This document shows, piece by piece, positions 1 to 8,332 of a stretch of 38,689 bases of DNA (positions within the stretch are counted from its first letter, which is position 1; each line of letters opens with the position of its first letter). The notes under the pieces are model-generated. The model made no database searches. It had not been told where the DNA came from and was given only the letters and a program-made list of their open reading frames with translations. The DNA is from a bacterium (GTDB taxonomy: Bacteria; Patescibacteriota; Minisyncoccia; Phycocordibacterales; UBA918). The translations under genes were made by a program, and so were the position numbers. The stretch spans positions 32,264 to 70,952 of the forward strand of contig PAMC01000011.1 in assembly GCA_002710785.1 (NCBI GenBank). The letters run 5' to 3'.

Positions 1-1227
1 GACGTAACGATCAATAGTCGCCTGGGCATCGTCGCGAGCAGTCTCGAGACTGTTTGGCCAAGACGGCGCAGAGCAGCTATCTGCTGCCAGAGCAGCCCGT
101 CGAGAATCGAAGTTTGATTTAGCAGCGTTAACTCGAGACACAATTTCGTACTGCGCGTCGAGGTAGTCATTGGTGCGTGCAATCGCGTCACGTAATGCTA
201 CTTCACGAGTTGAGGTAGCGAGCCCGGTGTTCATTGGCGATTCTTCGGCTAGTGCGTCGAGGTACGAGCTTGTGCCGTCACTGCCGTATCCGTACTGGGT
301 GTAGCTGCTGTTACCACCAAGCCCCAAGAGGCCGTAGGCCCCGGTGAGCGCCTGCTGCGCGAGTTGCGCCATGAGCGCGCCGATAATCTCGTTGATCTCG
401 TCGGCGGTAATGAGCTGGTCGCGACCAGCACCCAAGGCCCCGTTAAGCTGGTCGGCAATTACGCGGCCTGGCGTGGTAATCGTACAGTTACTTTGGGCAC
501 CACTCTGCGCTTGGGTGTCGCTACACACGCGGAATGAGAGGAAGCCATCGCCAAACTCAAGCAGCTGAATCTCCTCACCTTGTGCGTTGCGAATGGCCGC
601 ATCAAGCTGCATGCTGGCTTCGAAGTACGCTCGGTTAGGGTCATTACTCTCACCTTGAGTGAGCTCAAACCAGCTGGCCCAGCCGCCATCCTCGAAACTG
701 CCCTGGAGGAAGTTCTCCATGTTACCGGTGACGTCATCGAGCGTACATTGCGGCTGGTAGCCGTCGCGCTGCTGCTGATTGTAGTTGGTCGCCAGCGCCA
801 CTCGGACGTCGAGCTCAAACGGGCTACAGAGAAGTGCCAGCTCAGAGCCCAAGAGGGTGTCGCTTACTACTTGGTCGGCCACTGACTGCAAGTGGTTCTC
901 AAGGTCGGTCACAAACGCTGGGCTACCCTGAAAGCCCGAGTTAATCCAGTTGACGATGCTGCGCACCATGCTCTGAATAATGGTGCGCGTGATGCCGTAG
1001 GCAATACCATCGAGCTGAAACTCCTTAATGTTGAGTGCTTGGGTTGCCGCTGAGGTAATGGCGTCGCTCGCAGCCGAGAGTGTACTCTGCACCGCAGTTT
1101 GTGAGCGATCGCTGACGACAGTTACAGCCCGCTGCGCATGTGTTTGTAGGGGCAGCAACAACATCCCTATCAGCAAGATAGCTGCGATATTCTTTACGAT
1201 AGTGTGGCGCGCCGCGGTCATACTCAT
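1..1227 (-). CDS. Secreted or envelope-anchored hypothetical protein, 3' end beyond window
   Basis: The minus strand is open for 409 codons from an ATG at 1227 to the window edge without a stop. The N-terminus (MSMTAARHTIVKN followed by IAAILLIGMLLLPLQTHA) is a signal peptide with a likely cleavage after THA. The rest is rich in Gln, Asn, Ala and Asp with a few Cys (near residues 132, 158, 234 and 248) and no further clear membrane segment in the visible part. The ATG overlaps the TAA of the upstream gene by one base (TAATG), so the two are probably translationally coupled. Similar secreted proteins lie near type IV secretion or pilus-like loci in Patescibacteria, but that link is inference; I do not recognise a catalytic domain. 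A second ATG at 1221 is possible. Confidence 0.75.
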   Translation of the reverse strand, partial: MSMTAARHTIVKNIAAILLIGMLLLPLQTHAQRAVTVVSDRSQTAVQSTLSAASDAITSAATQALNIKEFQLDGIAYGITRTIIQSMVRSIVNWINSGFQGSPAFVTDLENHLQSVADQVVSDTLLGSELALLCSPFELDVRVALATNYNQQQRDGYQPQCTLDDVTGNMENFLQGSFEDGGWASWFELTQGESNDPNRAYFEASMQLDAAIRNAQGEEIQLLEFGDGFLSFRVCSDTQAQSGAQSNCTITTPGRVIADQLNGALGAGRDQLITADEINEIIGALMAQLAQQALTGAYGLLGLGGNSSYTQYGYGSDGTSSYLDALAEESPMNTGLATSTREVALRDAIARTNDYLDAQYEIVSRVNAAKSNFDSRRAALAADSCSAPSWPNSLETARDDAQATIDRYV

Positions 1228-2108
1228 TATCTAAATTCTACTACATCAAACACACTGTCTTCAGGCAGGAAGTTAGCACCGCTTTCGTTGGCAGCGGTAA
1301 AGAGGTTAACCACAGCGGCAGCTAACCCGTCGGCATCTTGCTGGTAGCGCTGGAGGCGCAATAGTGAGCGCAGTGGGTCGGTAAACGTTTGCTCCATCGC
1401 CGCTACGCTGGTCGCCAATGCCTGGTAGGCGTTGGTGAGATCGAGGTGTGCTTTCATAAACCGCTCGGGCACCGGCAGGGCTAGCATGTCACGCACCATG
1501 CCCTCGTAGGCCTCGCGGATCGGGGTGAGCTCGGTGAGCAACGCAGCGTCATTCTCTGCTACCGCTTGCTCAAGGATGAGTACCTCGTTTTGTGTCCCTT
1601 CTGGCAGTGGGTAGGCAAACATGATGTCCGCCACGGCGTTAGCGTAGGTACGAATTTGTGCAGCGGTGGCTGGGTAGAGGGTAATGTTTTGCTCGGTGTA
1701 GAGTGGGTCGCGGGTCTCGCGGATGAGGTCTGAGCTCGCCTGTTCAATAAGTGTATTTGGATTACGGCCAAAGGCACCAAACCCTTCGTTGCGGACGTAG
1801 GTCTCAAAAAAGTCGAGCGCAAATTGGTCGGTCAGTGTTTCCGGTTCGGTGTAGGCGGTGGTTGATGTGGGCAGCTCGAGTGGCTCGGTGTTATCCAGGA
1901 GCTCTTGCCAGTCGGGGATGCCGTCGCCGTTACTGTCGGTTACCGGAATGTACTGGCGCAGTGGCGACTCACTCACAAACGAGGGCCCTTCGGCTACTAC
2001 CGGGTTAGCCGCTGGCTGGGGTGTTGGTTGCTGGTAGCGCGCGAGAATAAACGCAGCGGCGACGAGCGCGCCACCAACTAAAATTGCTCCCTTTACGCGG
2101 GTGTTCAT
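1227..2108 (-). CDS. Membrane-anchored hypothetical protein with EF-hand-like loop
   Basis: The 293-residue protein has an N-terminal membrane anchor (about residues 6-24), a Pro-rich linker and a single calcium-loop-like motif DSNGDGIPDWQE (residues 58-69), as in thrombospondin-type-3 or dockerin-like loops. The remainder is mostly helical and probably extracytoplasmic. I do not recognise the family. It is the first gene of a two-gene unit with the partial secreted protein downstream (1-bp stop/start overlap). A TATACT -10 box at 2116-2121 lies 7 nt from the ATG, so the mRNA is probably leaderless. That box falls inside the inverted repeat TACCAG-N7-CTGGTA (2112-2130). Confidence 0.7.
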   Translation of the reverse strand: MNTRVKGAILVGGALVAAAFILARYQQPTPQPAANPVVAEGPSFVSESPLRQYIPVTDSNGDGIPDWQELLDNTEPLELPTSTTAYTEPETLTDQFALDFFETYVRNEGFGAFGRNPNTLIEQASSDLIRETRDPLYTEQNITLYPATAAQIRTYANAVADIMFAYPLPEGTQNEVLILEQAVAENDAALLTELTPIREAYEGMVRDMLALPVPERFMKAHLDLTNAYQALATSVAAMEQTFTDPLRSLLRLQRYQQDADGLAAAVVNLFTAANESGANFLPEDSVFDVVEFR

Positions 2109-2111
2109 TAC

Positions 2112-2130
2112 TACCAGTATACCGCTGGTA
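2112..2130. promoter_or_regulatory. Inverted repeat overlapping a -10 box
   Basis: TACCAG (2112-2117) and CTGGTA (2125-2130) flank a 7-bp spacer. On the minus strand the repeat contains TATACT, the presumed -10 of the 1227-2108 gene. It could be an operator, or a weak end-of-transcript hairpin for rsmA, which stops at 2148. Confidence 0.3.
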
Positions 2131-2147
2131 CACCCCGCATTTAGCCG

Positions 2148-2972
2148 TTACTGACATTCGCGAGCCACCACCGCAACGATGTCATGCCAATTGCTCAGTG
2201 ACACATCTTCGGCTCGTATGCTGGGGTTAAGCTCAACCTGAGCAAAGATTGCGCTGGTGCAGGCTGCACCAAAATGTTGCTTGAAATTATGCTGCAGCTG
2301 CTTACGCTTGTTAGCAAAACCAGCCCGAATTACGTTAAAAAATGTTTTTTCGTCTACGTCGCTAAAGTAGTCGCGGGAGATGTTTCGCACCGCCACAATG
2401 GCTGAGTCAACTGCTGGCGGCGGGGTAAAATGCCCCCGTGAAACCGTCTTATATACAGAAACCTCGCCGTAGGCCTGCAGCGCCAGGGCCAGTAGCGAAC
2501 CCTTGGCGTTTTTGGCGGGCGGCAGCGGTGCTGCCGCCCGCTTCGCCACCTCTTTTTGCACTAAAAATACCAAGTCGCTCGGCTGCACTGGGTGCTCCAT
2601 ACAGACGCGAAACAGGTGGCCCGAGAGGTAGTAGGGAATATTAGCCACTATCTTAAAGTCGTGGTCGCAAAGCCCTAAGCTCGTGAGCGATAGCTCACGA
2701 GCGTCAGCTTCTTCAAGGCGCAACTGTCCAGCTGCTATCTCATTGACAAAGGTTTCTCTGAGCACCGCGATGGCGCGTCGGTCGGTTTCGATGGCGAGCA
2801 CCTGGGCGCCGCGCGCCAAGAGCTCACGTGTCAGCACGCCGGTACCTGGCCCAATCTCGAGCACCGTATCCCCAGCTGTTACCGCTGCAGCGTCGCACAT
2901 CCAGCGGGGTACGATGTCAGAGTTGAGAAAATGTTGCCCGAGTGATTTTTTGTGTCGAAACGACTCAGTCAT
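2148..2972 (-). CDS. rsmA: 16S rRNA (adenine1518/1519-N6)-dimethyltransferase RsmA
   Basis: This is KsgA/RsmA, which dimethylates two adjacent adenines in helix 45 of 16S rRNA using SAM and checks late 30S assembly. The 274 residues match the family length. The N-terminal KKSLGQHFLN signature is present, followed by SAM motif I VLEIGPGTG (about 37-45), the catalytic motif NIPYY (111-115) and PPPAVDSAIV in the C-terminal part. The start ATG is preceded by TAGGCT 6 nt upstream, consistent with a leaderless mRNA. Identification is from conserved motifs and is firm. Confidence 0.96.
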   Translation of the reverse strand: MTESFRHKKSLGQHFLNSDIVPRWMCDAAAVTAGDTVLEIGPGTGVLTRELLARGAQVLAIETDRRAIAVLRETFVNEIAAGQLRLEEADARELSLTSLGLCDHDFKIVANIPYYLSGHLFRVCMEHPVQPSDLVFLVQKEVAKRAAAPLPPAKNAKGSLLALALQAYGEVSVYKTVSRGHFTPPPAVDSAIVAVRNISRDYFSDVDEKTFFNVIRAGFANKRKQLQHNFKQHFGAACTSAIFAQVELNPSIRAEDVSLSNWHDIVAVVARECQ

Positions 2973-3106
2973 GCCCGCAGCCTAGCGCAAAAGCTAGACT
3001 TTGCCTAGGTGCTACCAGCTGTGACACAGCCGTGGTGAGTAGCGACCTCACGTTCACACTGCGGCACGGTCGTGCGATACCTCGGTGTGCTGGTGAGGGT
3101 GGGGTA

Positions 3107-5059
3107 CTAGTCGAGGTAGATGGTGGTTTCGTAACCAGAGCTTTGCCCAAAACCGCCCGTGCCCTCAAGTTCCACGTGCTCAGTATCGATGTCATTGAGA
3201 AACGATGACGGAATGTTCACGCGCTGGCTGCCAAAGATGGTACGTAGGTGCGCGTACGTCAGCCAAACTTTTTTCTCGGCTCGGGTAAGCGCCACGTAGA
3301 AGAGTCGACGTTCCTCTTCGTGATCAACGCCACGATCGTCGAGTCGTTCGTGCGGAAAAAGTCCCTCCTCCAAGCCGCTCACAAACACGTACGGAAACTC
3401 GAGCCCCTTCGCCGCGTGTACTGTCATCAGCCGTACCGCGTCACCCCCGTGCTCGCCGAGCTCATCTTGGTCACTTTGCAAGGCCGCGTTCTCTAAGAGT
3501 GCCTCGACCCCTTCCTCCGGGTCGAGTTCGTCAAAGCGCACCGCCAAGCTCACCAGTTCGCGCAGGTTCTCGAGGCGCTCAAGATCTTCCTCGGTCCCGC
3601 TCTTTTTGTAGTGAGTCTCGATGCCCGTACGGCTCATAATGAAGCGCAGCGTCTTTGAGATTGGTTCGATCCGTGCGTGGTCGGTGATGTCCTGCATGAG
3701 CTGGTCAAATCGCGCGACCTTCTCGGCGGTTGCCCCAGCGAGCTCATCGCGCCGCCCCTCAATGAGCTTGAGTGCCGTTACCTTACCAATGCCGCGAGGC
3801 GGCACGTTGACGATCCGCGCGAGGTCGGCGGTGGTGTCGGGGTTGAGTGCCAGGCGCAAAAACGAGAGCACGTCTTTCACCTCTTTGCGTTCAAAGAACT
3901 TGGTACCCAAAACTTGGTACGGCACGTTGAAGTTCAAGAACGCCTCCTCCAAAACCCGCGACTGAAAGTTGGTGCGGAACAGCACTGCAGTATCTGACGG
4001 CCGCGCTCCCTCACTAATGAGCTGCTTGCACTGCAGGGCGATGTACTCCGCTTCGTCGATACCCTGCTGCGCCGCGTAGAGGGTGATTTTCTCCCCGGTC
4101 GCGTTGCTGGTGAAGACGGTCTTCTCGACGCGGTTTTTGTTCTGAGCGATGACCTGGTTGCTGGCGGCGATAATGGTTTGGGTCGAGCGGTAGTTCTCCT
4201 CTAGGAGGATGGTTTTTGCACCAGTAAAATGCCGCTCAAACTGCAAGACGTTGCTGATGTCGGCGCCGCGCCAGCTGTAGATCGACTGGTCGATGTCGCC
4301 CACTACGCAGATATTTGGGTGCTCACCCGCGATTACGCGTGCGATCGCAAACTGTACTTTGTTAGTGTCTTGGTACTCGTCGATGTGGAGGTAGCGGTAC
4401 CGTTCGCGTACGACGTCGCGAATGACTGGGTAGTCGGTGAGGAGCTGCAGTGTCTTTACCAATAGGTCGTCAAAGTCGAGCGCCTTATCGTTGCGCAGAA
4501 TATCGGCGTAGTGCGTCCAGACGGCTGCCGCCACCTGCTCGGGGTACGAGCGGGCATCAGCCGAGAAGTCACTCTGGCTGATCGCGTCTCCCTTCGTCCG
4601 GGAAATAATCGAGAGAATCTTGCGCGGCTCAAACTGCTTTGGGTTGTACCCAGCTTGCTCGAGCGCCGTCTTAATCGCTTTGACGCTATCGCTGCGGTCG
4701 TAGATCACAAAGTGCCGCGGCAAGTTTAGGGTTGCGTGGTGCTCGCGCAGGAGGCGCACACCGAGTGAGTGAAAGGTGGTCACTGTCGGGTAGCTGTCGA
4801 TGATGGCGCGATCGCTCGGCGGAAATTGCTGCAAGAGTGCCATTGCCCGCTCGCGCATCTCCTTTGCCGCCTTGTTCGTAAACGTGACCGCCAAAATGTT
4901 GTGCGGCGCAACACCCTGGTGCACCAGGTGCACAATGCGGTGGGTAATGACACGGGTCTTCCCCGAGCCAGCGCCAGCGAGTACCAAGAGCGGTCCGGTA
5001 GTGTGTAAGACCGCCTCACGCTGCGCGTCGTTTAAGCCTTCAAGGTAGTCGTGCGCCAT
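3107..5059 (-). CDS. pcrA: UvrD/PcrA/Rep-type superfamily 1 DNA helicase
   Basis: A 650-residue 3'-5' DNA helicase of the UvrD/PcrA/Rep group, acting in excision repair and removal of proteins from DNA. Visible motifs in order are the Q-motif region (LNDAQREAV), Walker A AGAGSGKT (28-35), Walker B DEYQDTN (227-233), motif III GDIDQSIYSWRGAD (254-267), an ENYRS motif, the VHAAKGLEFPYVF motif V region and the YVALTRA motif VI region. It is shorter than typical PcrA (~720 residues) and lacks most of the C-terminal tail that contacts RNA polymerase or UvrB. It may serve any of the UvrD, PcrA or Rep roles; the symbol is by similarity only. Confidence 0.93.
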   Translation of the reverse strand: MAHDYLEGLNDAQREAVLHTTGPLLVLAGAGSGKTRVITHRIVHLVHQGVAPHNILAVTFTNKAAKEMRERAMALLQQFPPSDRAIIDSYPTVTTFHSLGVRLLREHHATLNLPRHFVIYDRSDSVKAIKTALEQAGYNPKQFEPRKILSIISRTKGDAISQSDFSADARSYPEQVAAAVWTHYADILRNDKALDFDDLLVKTLQLLTDYPVIRDVVRERYRYLHIDEYQDTNKVQFAIARVIAGEHPNICVVGDIDQSIYSWRGADISNVLQFERHFTGAKTILLEENYRSTQTIIAASNQVIAQNKNRVEKTVFTSNATGEKITLYAAQQGIDEAEYIALQCKQLISEGARPSDTAVLFRTNFQSRVLEEAFLNFNVPYQVLGTKFFERKEVKDVLSFLRLALNPDTTADLARIVNVPPRGIGKVTALKLIEGRRDELAGATAEKVARFDQLMQDITDHARIEPISKTLRFIMSRTGIETHYKKSGTEEDLERLENLRELVSLAVRFDELDPEEGVEALLENAALQSDQDELGEHGGDAVRLMTVHAAKGLEFPYVFVSGLEEGLFPHERLDDRGVDHEEERRLFYVALTRAEKKVWLTYAHLRTIFGSQRVNIPSSFLNDIDTEHVELEGTGGFGQSSGYETTIYLD

Positions 5060-5219
5060 AATTGCGCAGCATGATACCGCACATACTTATATATGTATAG
5101 AAACCTAAGCCGGTTTTATTCCGCCATAGCTACCACGAGTAGTCAATGTGCCAACTACTACTGTTTCTAGGCGTATTTTGCGAGTTTTTTGAGTAACTCA
5201 CAGATTCTGTAACCGTCAA

Positions 5220-5247
5220 TTGTGAACACTGCTCGCTTTAGTACAAT
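5220..5247 (+). promoter_or_regulatory. Sigma70-like promoter for the LysM-M23 gene
   Basis: TTGTGA (5220-5225) and TACAAT (5242-5247) are 16 bp apart. The predicted start of transcription near 5254 lies downstream of a TTG codon at 5250, so that codon cannot be the translation start. This supports the ATG at 5328 with a leader of about 75 nt. Confidence 0.5.
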
Positions 5248-5257
5248 TATTGACATC

Positions 5258-5275
5258 AAGAGGCGCAAGCCTCTT
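5258..5275 (+). promoter_or_regulatory. Leader hairpin of the LysM-M23 gene
   Basis: AAGAGGC-gcaa-GCCTCTT is a perfect 7-bp stem with a GNRA-type tetraloop, placed immediately after the predicted transcription start. Its position suggests 5'-end protection or attenuation. Only a short T stretch follows, so full termination is uncertain. Confidence 0.4.
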
Positions 5276-5327
5276 TTCGCTTGGGAGATCCTGCGCCACC
5301 TGCCTGGCCAGCCCACGCGAAGACAAT

Positions 5328-6434
5328 ATGCAATTAGCATCAGCAGATTCTGACGGCTCAAGTAAACGCGGCAGTATAGCTGCCCTCCGTCATGCATATA
5401 CAACTAGCCAGCACGCCCAGTCCGCTCGTGGCGGGGCGCTGAACCAAGTCCAACTCGCAGTTGGCGTACTCGCGGTACTCGTTCCCCTTTCGGTGTACGC
5501 GGGCATACTTACACCAACCCCAACCACGTCTGAGCCAGTTGTGGTGCCCGTACCTGCCACTAGTGCTACCGACGTTCGTCTCTTAGCTGCGCACACCACT
5601 GCCGACCCGAAAGCTGCTCGTGGTGGCGGCGATATTATCGTTGACGAAGGTGCACTCGTGCCTGGTGGTATTGTGGGCGAAGACCTCGTCGATGACACCA
5701 CATACGCCTCCGGCGAAATTAGCCTCTACGTGGTACGCGAGGGCGACACGCTTTCACAGATTGCGGAGATGTTTGAGGTTAACAGCAACACCATCCTCTG
5801 GGCTAACGACATTACTAAAGCCTCGAGCATCCAGCCTGGCGACACACTCGTTATCTTGCCAATTACCGGAGTGCGCCACGTCGTTAAAGAGGGCGACACG
5901 GTTGCATCAATTGCTAAGAAGTACGAAGGTGATGCCGACGAGATTGTTTCCTACAACCAGCTCGCCTCAGCTAACGATATCAGCGTGGGTGACACCGTTG
6001 TGGTGCCGGGCGGCAACATGCAACAAGCTGCATCAGCGCGCAGCGCCAGCCGCGCTACGCCAACGCGCGTCAGTGGTAACGTGGCCGCGAGCAGCAACTT
6101 TGTGCACCCAGCACCAGGCGCAGTGCGCACTCAGGGTATCCATGGCTACAACGCGGTTGACCTGGCTGCTGGGTACGGCACCGCCGTTCGTGCCGCCGCC
6201 GCTGGTGAGGTAATCGTTTCCAAGTCATCGGGTTGGAATGGCGGGTACGGAAACTACATCGTCGTACGCCACAGCAATGGCACACAAACGCTTTACGCAC
6301 ACCTCAGTCGCAACAGTGTGGGTGTCGGTGCCTTCGTCGCTGCCGGCGAGACTATCGGGGCGATGGGTAATACGGGACGGTCGACGGGGACGCACGTTCA
6401 CTTCGAGGTCCGCGGCGCCACGAATCCATTTTAG
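5328..6434 (+). CDS. Membrane-anchored LysM-LysM-M23 peptidoglycan hydrolase
   Basis: Read from the ATG at 5328 the protein has 368 residues: a membrane segment (about 41-60), a Pro/Thr linker, two LysM peptidoglycan-binding domains (about 133-178 and 183-227, each with a (V/K)EGDT start and a GDTLVIL/GDTVVVP end), a Ser/Ala linker and a C-terminal M23 domain (about 260-362). M23 metallopeptidases cut peptide cross-links in peptidoglycan. Zn-site candidates are His272/Asp278 in IHGYNAVDL, His325 in YAHLS and the HVH pair at 356-358. The usual HxGxD spacing is altered, so activity should not be taken for granted. It is transcribed alone, convergent with comM. Confidence 0.9.
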   Translation: MQLASADSDGSSKRGSIAALRHAYTTSQHAQSARGGALNQVQLAVGVLAVLVPLSVYAGILTPTPTTSEPVVVPVPATSATDVRLLAAHTTADPKAARGGGDIIVDEGALVPGGIVGEDLVDDTTYASGEISLYVVREGDTLSQIAEMFEVNSNTILWANDITKASSIQPGDTLVILPITGVRHVVKEGDTVASIAKKYEGDADEIVSYNQLASANDISVGDTVVVPGGNMQQAASARSASRATPTRVSGNVAASSNFVHPAPGAVRTQGIHGYNAVDLAAGYGTAVRAAAAGEVIVSKSSGWNGGYGNYIVVRHSNGTQTLYAHLSRNSVGVGAFVAAGETIGAMGNTGRSTGTHVHFEVRGATNPF

Positions 6435-6474
6435 GAGCTGAGCGTCGTCGCTACAATAAAAATAACTCTCGCTG

Positions 6475-6502
6475 GAGCACGTGTCCCACTCGTGTTCTTT
6501 TT
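6475..6502 (+). terminator. Intrinsic terminator of the LysM-M23 gene
   Basis: GAGCACG (6475-6481) pairs with CGTGTTC (6491-6497, one G-U pair) and is followed by TTTTT (6498-6502), 41 bp after the stop codon. A wider repeat GCTGAGCG/CGCTCAGC (6437-6444 and 6515-6522) encloses it. Confidence 0.65.
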
Positions 6503-6558
6503 AATTAGGCCCCTCGCTCAGCAACCTAAAATGAATCCGTGGTACTACCAACCCTTTG

Positions 6559-6678
6559 CTAACGCAAAATTAGCGAATAACTTTGTCGTTACAAAATAAT
6601 ATGCAGTCACCGTAGGGTTACCTACGGCTTCTTTATATTATTTCTAGACTCCTCGTTCTTCATCTAATTTTGCGTTAG
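6559..6678. repeat. 120-bp nested inverted repeat
   Basis: Three sets of arms share one centre: a perfect 15-bp pair CTAACGCAAAATTAG at 6559-6573 with its complement at 6664-6678, AAATAATAT/ATATTATTT at 6594-6602 and 6635-6643, and CCGTAGG-gtta-CCTACGG at 6610-6627. It lies between the convergent 3' ends of the M23 gene and comM. It could be a terminator complex for comM, a small structured RNA or a miniature inverted-repeat element. I saw no target duplication. Confidence 0.6.
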
Positions 6679-6706
6679 AAATTAAAACGGATTTAACCTG
6701 GTAAAT

Positions 6707-7315
6707 TTATTGTTTAACTCTATATTGTAGAGCTTCCAGGACATGCTTTGATTTGATGTGGTCTGCATCATCTAAGTCGGCCACCGTCTGTGCGACTTTG
6801 AGCAGGCGGTGGTAGCTGCGGGGTGAGAGGTTTAGTTTTTGGCTGGAGGTTTTAAGGAGCTCCTGGACGTCTGCGGTGAGCTCGAGCGCTTGCTCGATTT
6901 CGCGGGCAGTCAGCTGGCTGTTGGTGCGCACGGTGCGATCGAGCGATTGGTATCGGTGTTGCGCCCGCTCACGTGCAGCTTCAATTTGCTCTCGGGCAGC
7001 CTGAGTTTCTCCATTGCCATGTTCAGTGCGCTTTTCCGTTAAGGTGTCGTAATCGACGTGTGGTACCTCAAGCCACAGGTCGATACGGTCGAGGATAGGG
7101 CCAGAAACCTTCTGTTTGTATGTGTCGGCCATTGCCGCCGCGTAATTAGTTGTCCCGTCCTCAGCGCCACGGTAGGGGTTCATGGCCGCCAGTAAGGCAA
7201 AGTCGGCTGGAAACTCAACGGTGTGTTGTACTCGACTGACCGTTACCACCCGATCTTCAAGTGGTTGACGTAACGCATCGAGGCTACGTCGCTCAAACTC
7301 TGGAAACTCATCCAT
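6707..7315 (-). pseudogene. comM: ComM C-terminal part, separated from its 5' part by an integrated element
   Basis: This 202-codon piece starts at a Met codon that continues straight into the Walker B and post-Walker B region of ComM (MDEFPEFERRSL), then the sensor-1 region (LLAAMNP), the SGPILDRIDL segment and the C-terminal Mg-chelatase helical domain. ComM is an AAA+ hexameric helicase that drives branch migration during natural transformation. The missing 310 codons, including Walker A, lie at 19408-20337 in the same orientation. The junction Met is exactly the shared codon, and joining the pieces gives about 511 residues, the normal length. In the integrated state this part has no promoter of its own that I can see. 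Confidence 0.92.
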
Positions 7316-7319
7316 AAAC
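7313..7319. other. Attachment-site core, left end
   Basis: CATAAAC is shared with 19408-19414. On the minus strand it reads GTTTATG, where ATG is the Met codon of ComM just before the Walker B Asp-Glu. The flanking element sequence carries CCACA-N8-TGTGG (7326-7343), a possible recombinase arm site. Confidence 0.75.
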
Positions 7320-7410
7320 TATGTCCCACAGTTTTGAATGTGGTCTAATTTGGAATCAGTTACCACTTGTTTACCCTGAACGTACACATTACTCGGTGTA
7401 GAATTTCTCT

Positions 7411-7551
7411 ATGGTTTCAAAATTGAGAGCCTCAGTCATCATAATTATTGTTGGAGTAACCGCTTTTTGGTTAGGAATGCAAGCAGTGCAGTGCCCTGCT
7501 TGCGAATGCACTACACGTTTCGTTAGTGAAACTCTTAAAACCGTACTTTGA
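7411..7551 (+). CDS. Small single-pass membrane protein with Cys-rich tail (46 aa)
   Basis: ATG at 7411 to TGA at 7549-7551 encodes 46 residues: a basic N-terminus (MVSKLRAS), a hydrophobic helix (VIIIIVGVTAFWLGM) and a short tail with CPACEC, then a hydrophilic end. TAGAAT at 7398-7403 is 7 nt before the ATG, matching the leaderless pattern seen elsewhere in the window. It is the first gene inside the left end of the element. Function is unknown; a small envelope or exclusion-type protein is possible. An opposite-strand reading at 7389-7577 is less convincing. Confidence 0.5.
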   Translation: MVSKLRASVIIIIVGVTAFWLGMQAVQCPACECTTRFVSETLKTVL

Positions 7552-7573
7552 GGGACAGACTTTAATGCTATTG

Positions 7574-8239
7574 TCACTCAGTTTTCTCTACCACCTTTAA
7601 GTAGTCCATTATCTTGTATCCAGCTAAGTGCTTGTGTGGGTCAACAAACTTGTACCAAGGTTCCATACGATGCCATGTCTTACCATCCTTCTCCTCTTTA
7701 ACCATCTGAGGTTCAGTCAGTTTCTTGGGTGGAAGAAAATCTTTGTTATCTTTTATCAAATATAAATAGTAGTGTGGTCTACCAGAATCTGCATAAATTA
7801 TTCTAGCGTTTAGTATTCCTTTTTTGACCCATGAACGTAACGTTGGCGTTTTAAGTCCAAACCTGCTTTGCATATCGTAGGGTGAGTATCTGTTTTCGTC
7901 TGTCTTAGCAATTGAGCCTGGGATTTTTCTTTTGTCGATTGCTTTCTGGCAGGTCAGACACTTGATACCCCATTTGTCGTACCAGTTAGTCTCTTCGGTC
8001 GTTGAGTTACCACATATAGCACAGTTGCGTCCATTGCCTGGCAATCTAAAACCCTTTGGTTCATTTTCCAGCCTTCTTTTCCAACCATCCTCCTCCCACT
8101 GGTGTTTTAGTAACAACTCAACAAGACCAACAAGTCTATATCCAGCGTCAGAGGCCTCATCCCACGAAACCTCTTTTTCGCCTTTTTCTTCCATTAAGTC
8201 CTTAAATTCTTGTATGTGTTTATCTGATAGTTTCGTCAT
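7574..8239 (-). CDS. Zn-ribbon and HTH-like element protein
   Basis: The 221-residue product has a zinc-ribbon-like CAICG...CLTC pair (about residues 73-96). A MerR/excisionase-like segment follows, in which YSPYDMQSRFGL and TLRSWVKKGIL look like a helix-turn-helix and GRPHYYLYLI like a wing. No enzymatic motif is evident. It is the first sizeable gene inside the left att end, a usual place for excision or control factors, so a role as recombination directionality factor or regulator is possible but unproven. The promoter is probably TTGTGT-N16-TATACT (minus), with the -35 overlapping the inverted repeat at 8297-8332. Confidence 0.6.
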   Translation of the reverse strand: MTKLSDKHIQEFKDLMEEKGEKEVSWDEASDAGYRLVGLVELLLKHQWEEDGWKRRLENEPKGFRLPGNGRNCAICGNSTTEETNWYDKWGIKCLTCQKAIDKRKIPGSIAKTDENRYSPYDMQSRFGLKTPTLRSWVKKGILNARIIYADSGRPHYYLYLIKDNKDFLPPKKLTEPQMVKEEKDGKTWHRMEPWYKFVDPHKHLAGYKIMDYLKVVEKTE

Positions 8240-8296
8240 AGTGTTTGCTTAACGAGTAAACAAACCCTACGCTGTTAGTTGCAGTATACGCTCATT

Positions 8297-8332
8297 ATTG
8301 TGGGACACAATTTACAATTTCAGTCCCACAAT
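8297..8332. promoter_or_regulatory. 10-bp inverted repeat between two minus-strand element genes
   Basis: ATTGTGGGAC (8297-8306) and GTCCCACAAT (8323-8332) are perfect arms around 16 bp. The repeat begins directly after the stop codon of the RNase H-fold gene and overlaps the probable -35 of the 7574-8239 gene. It lacks a T-run, so an operator is more likely than a terminator. The half-site TGTCCCAC recurs at the left att flank (7322-7329). Confidence 0.45.

Noticed and set aside
5250..5327. TTG start for the LysM-M23 gene
   Set aside because: The predicted transcription start lies downstream of this codon and the stretch contains a leader hairpin.
7389..7577. 62-residue minus-strand frame at the left end of the element
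   Set aside because: The opposite strand holds a better candidate (46 aa with membrane helix, CPACEC and a -10 box at leaderless spacing).
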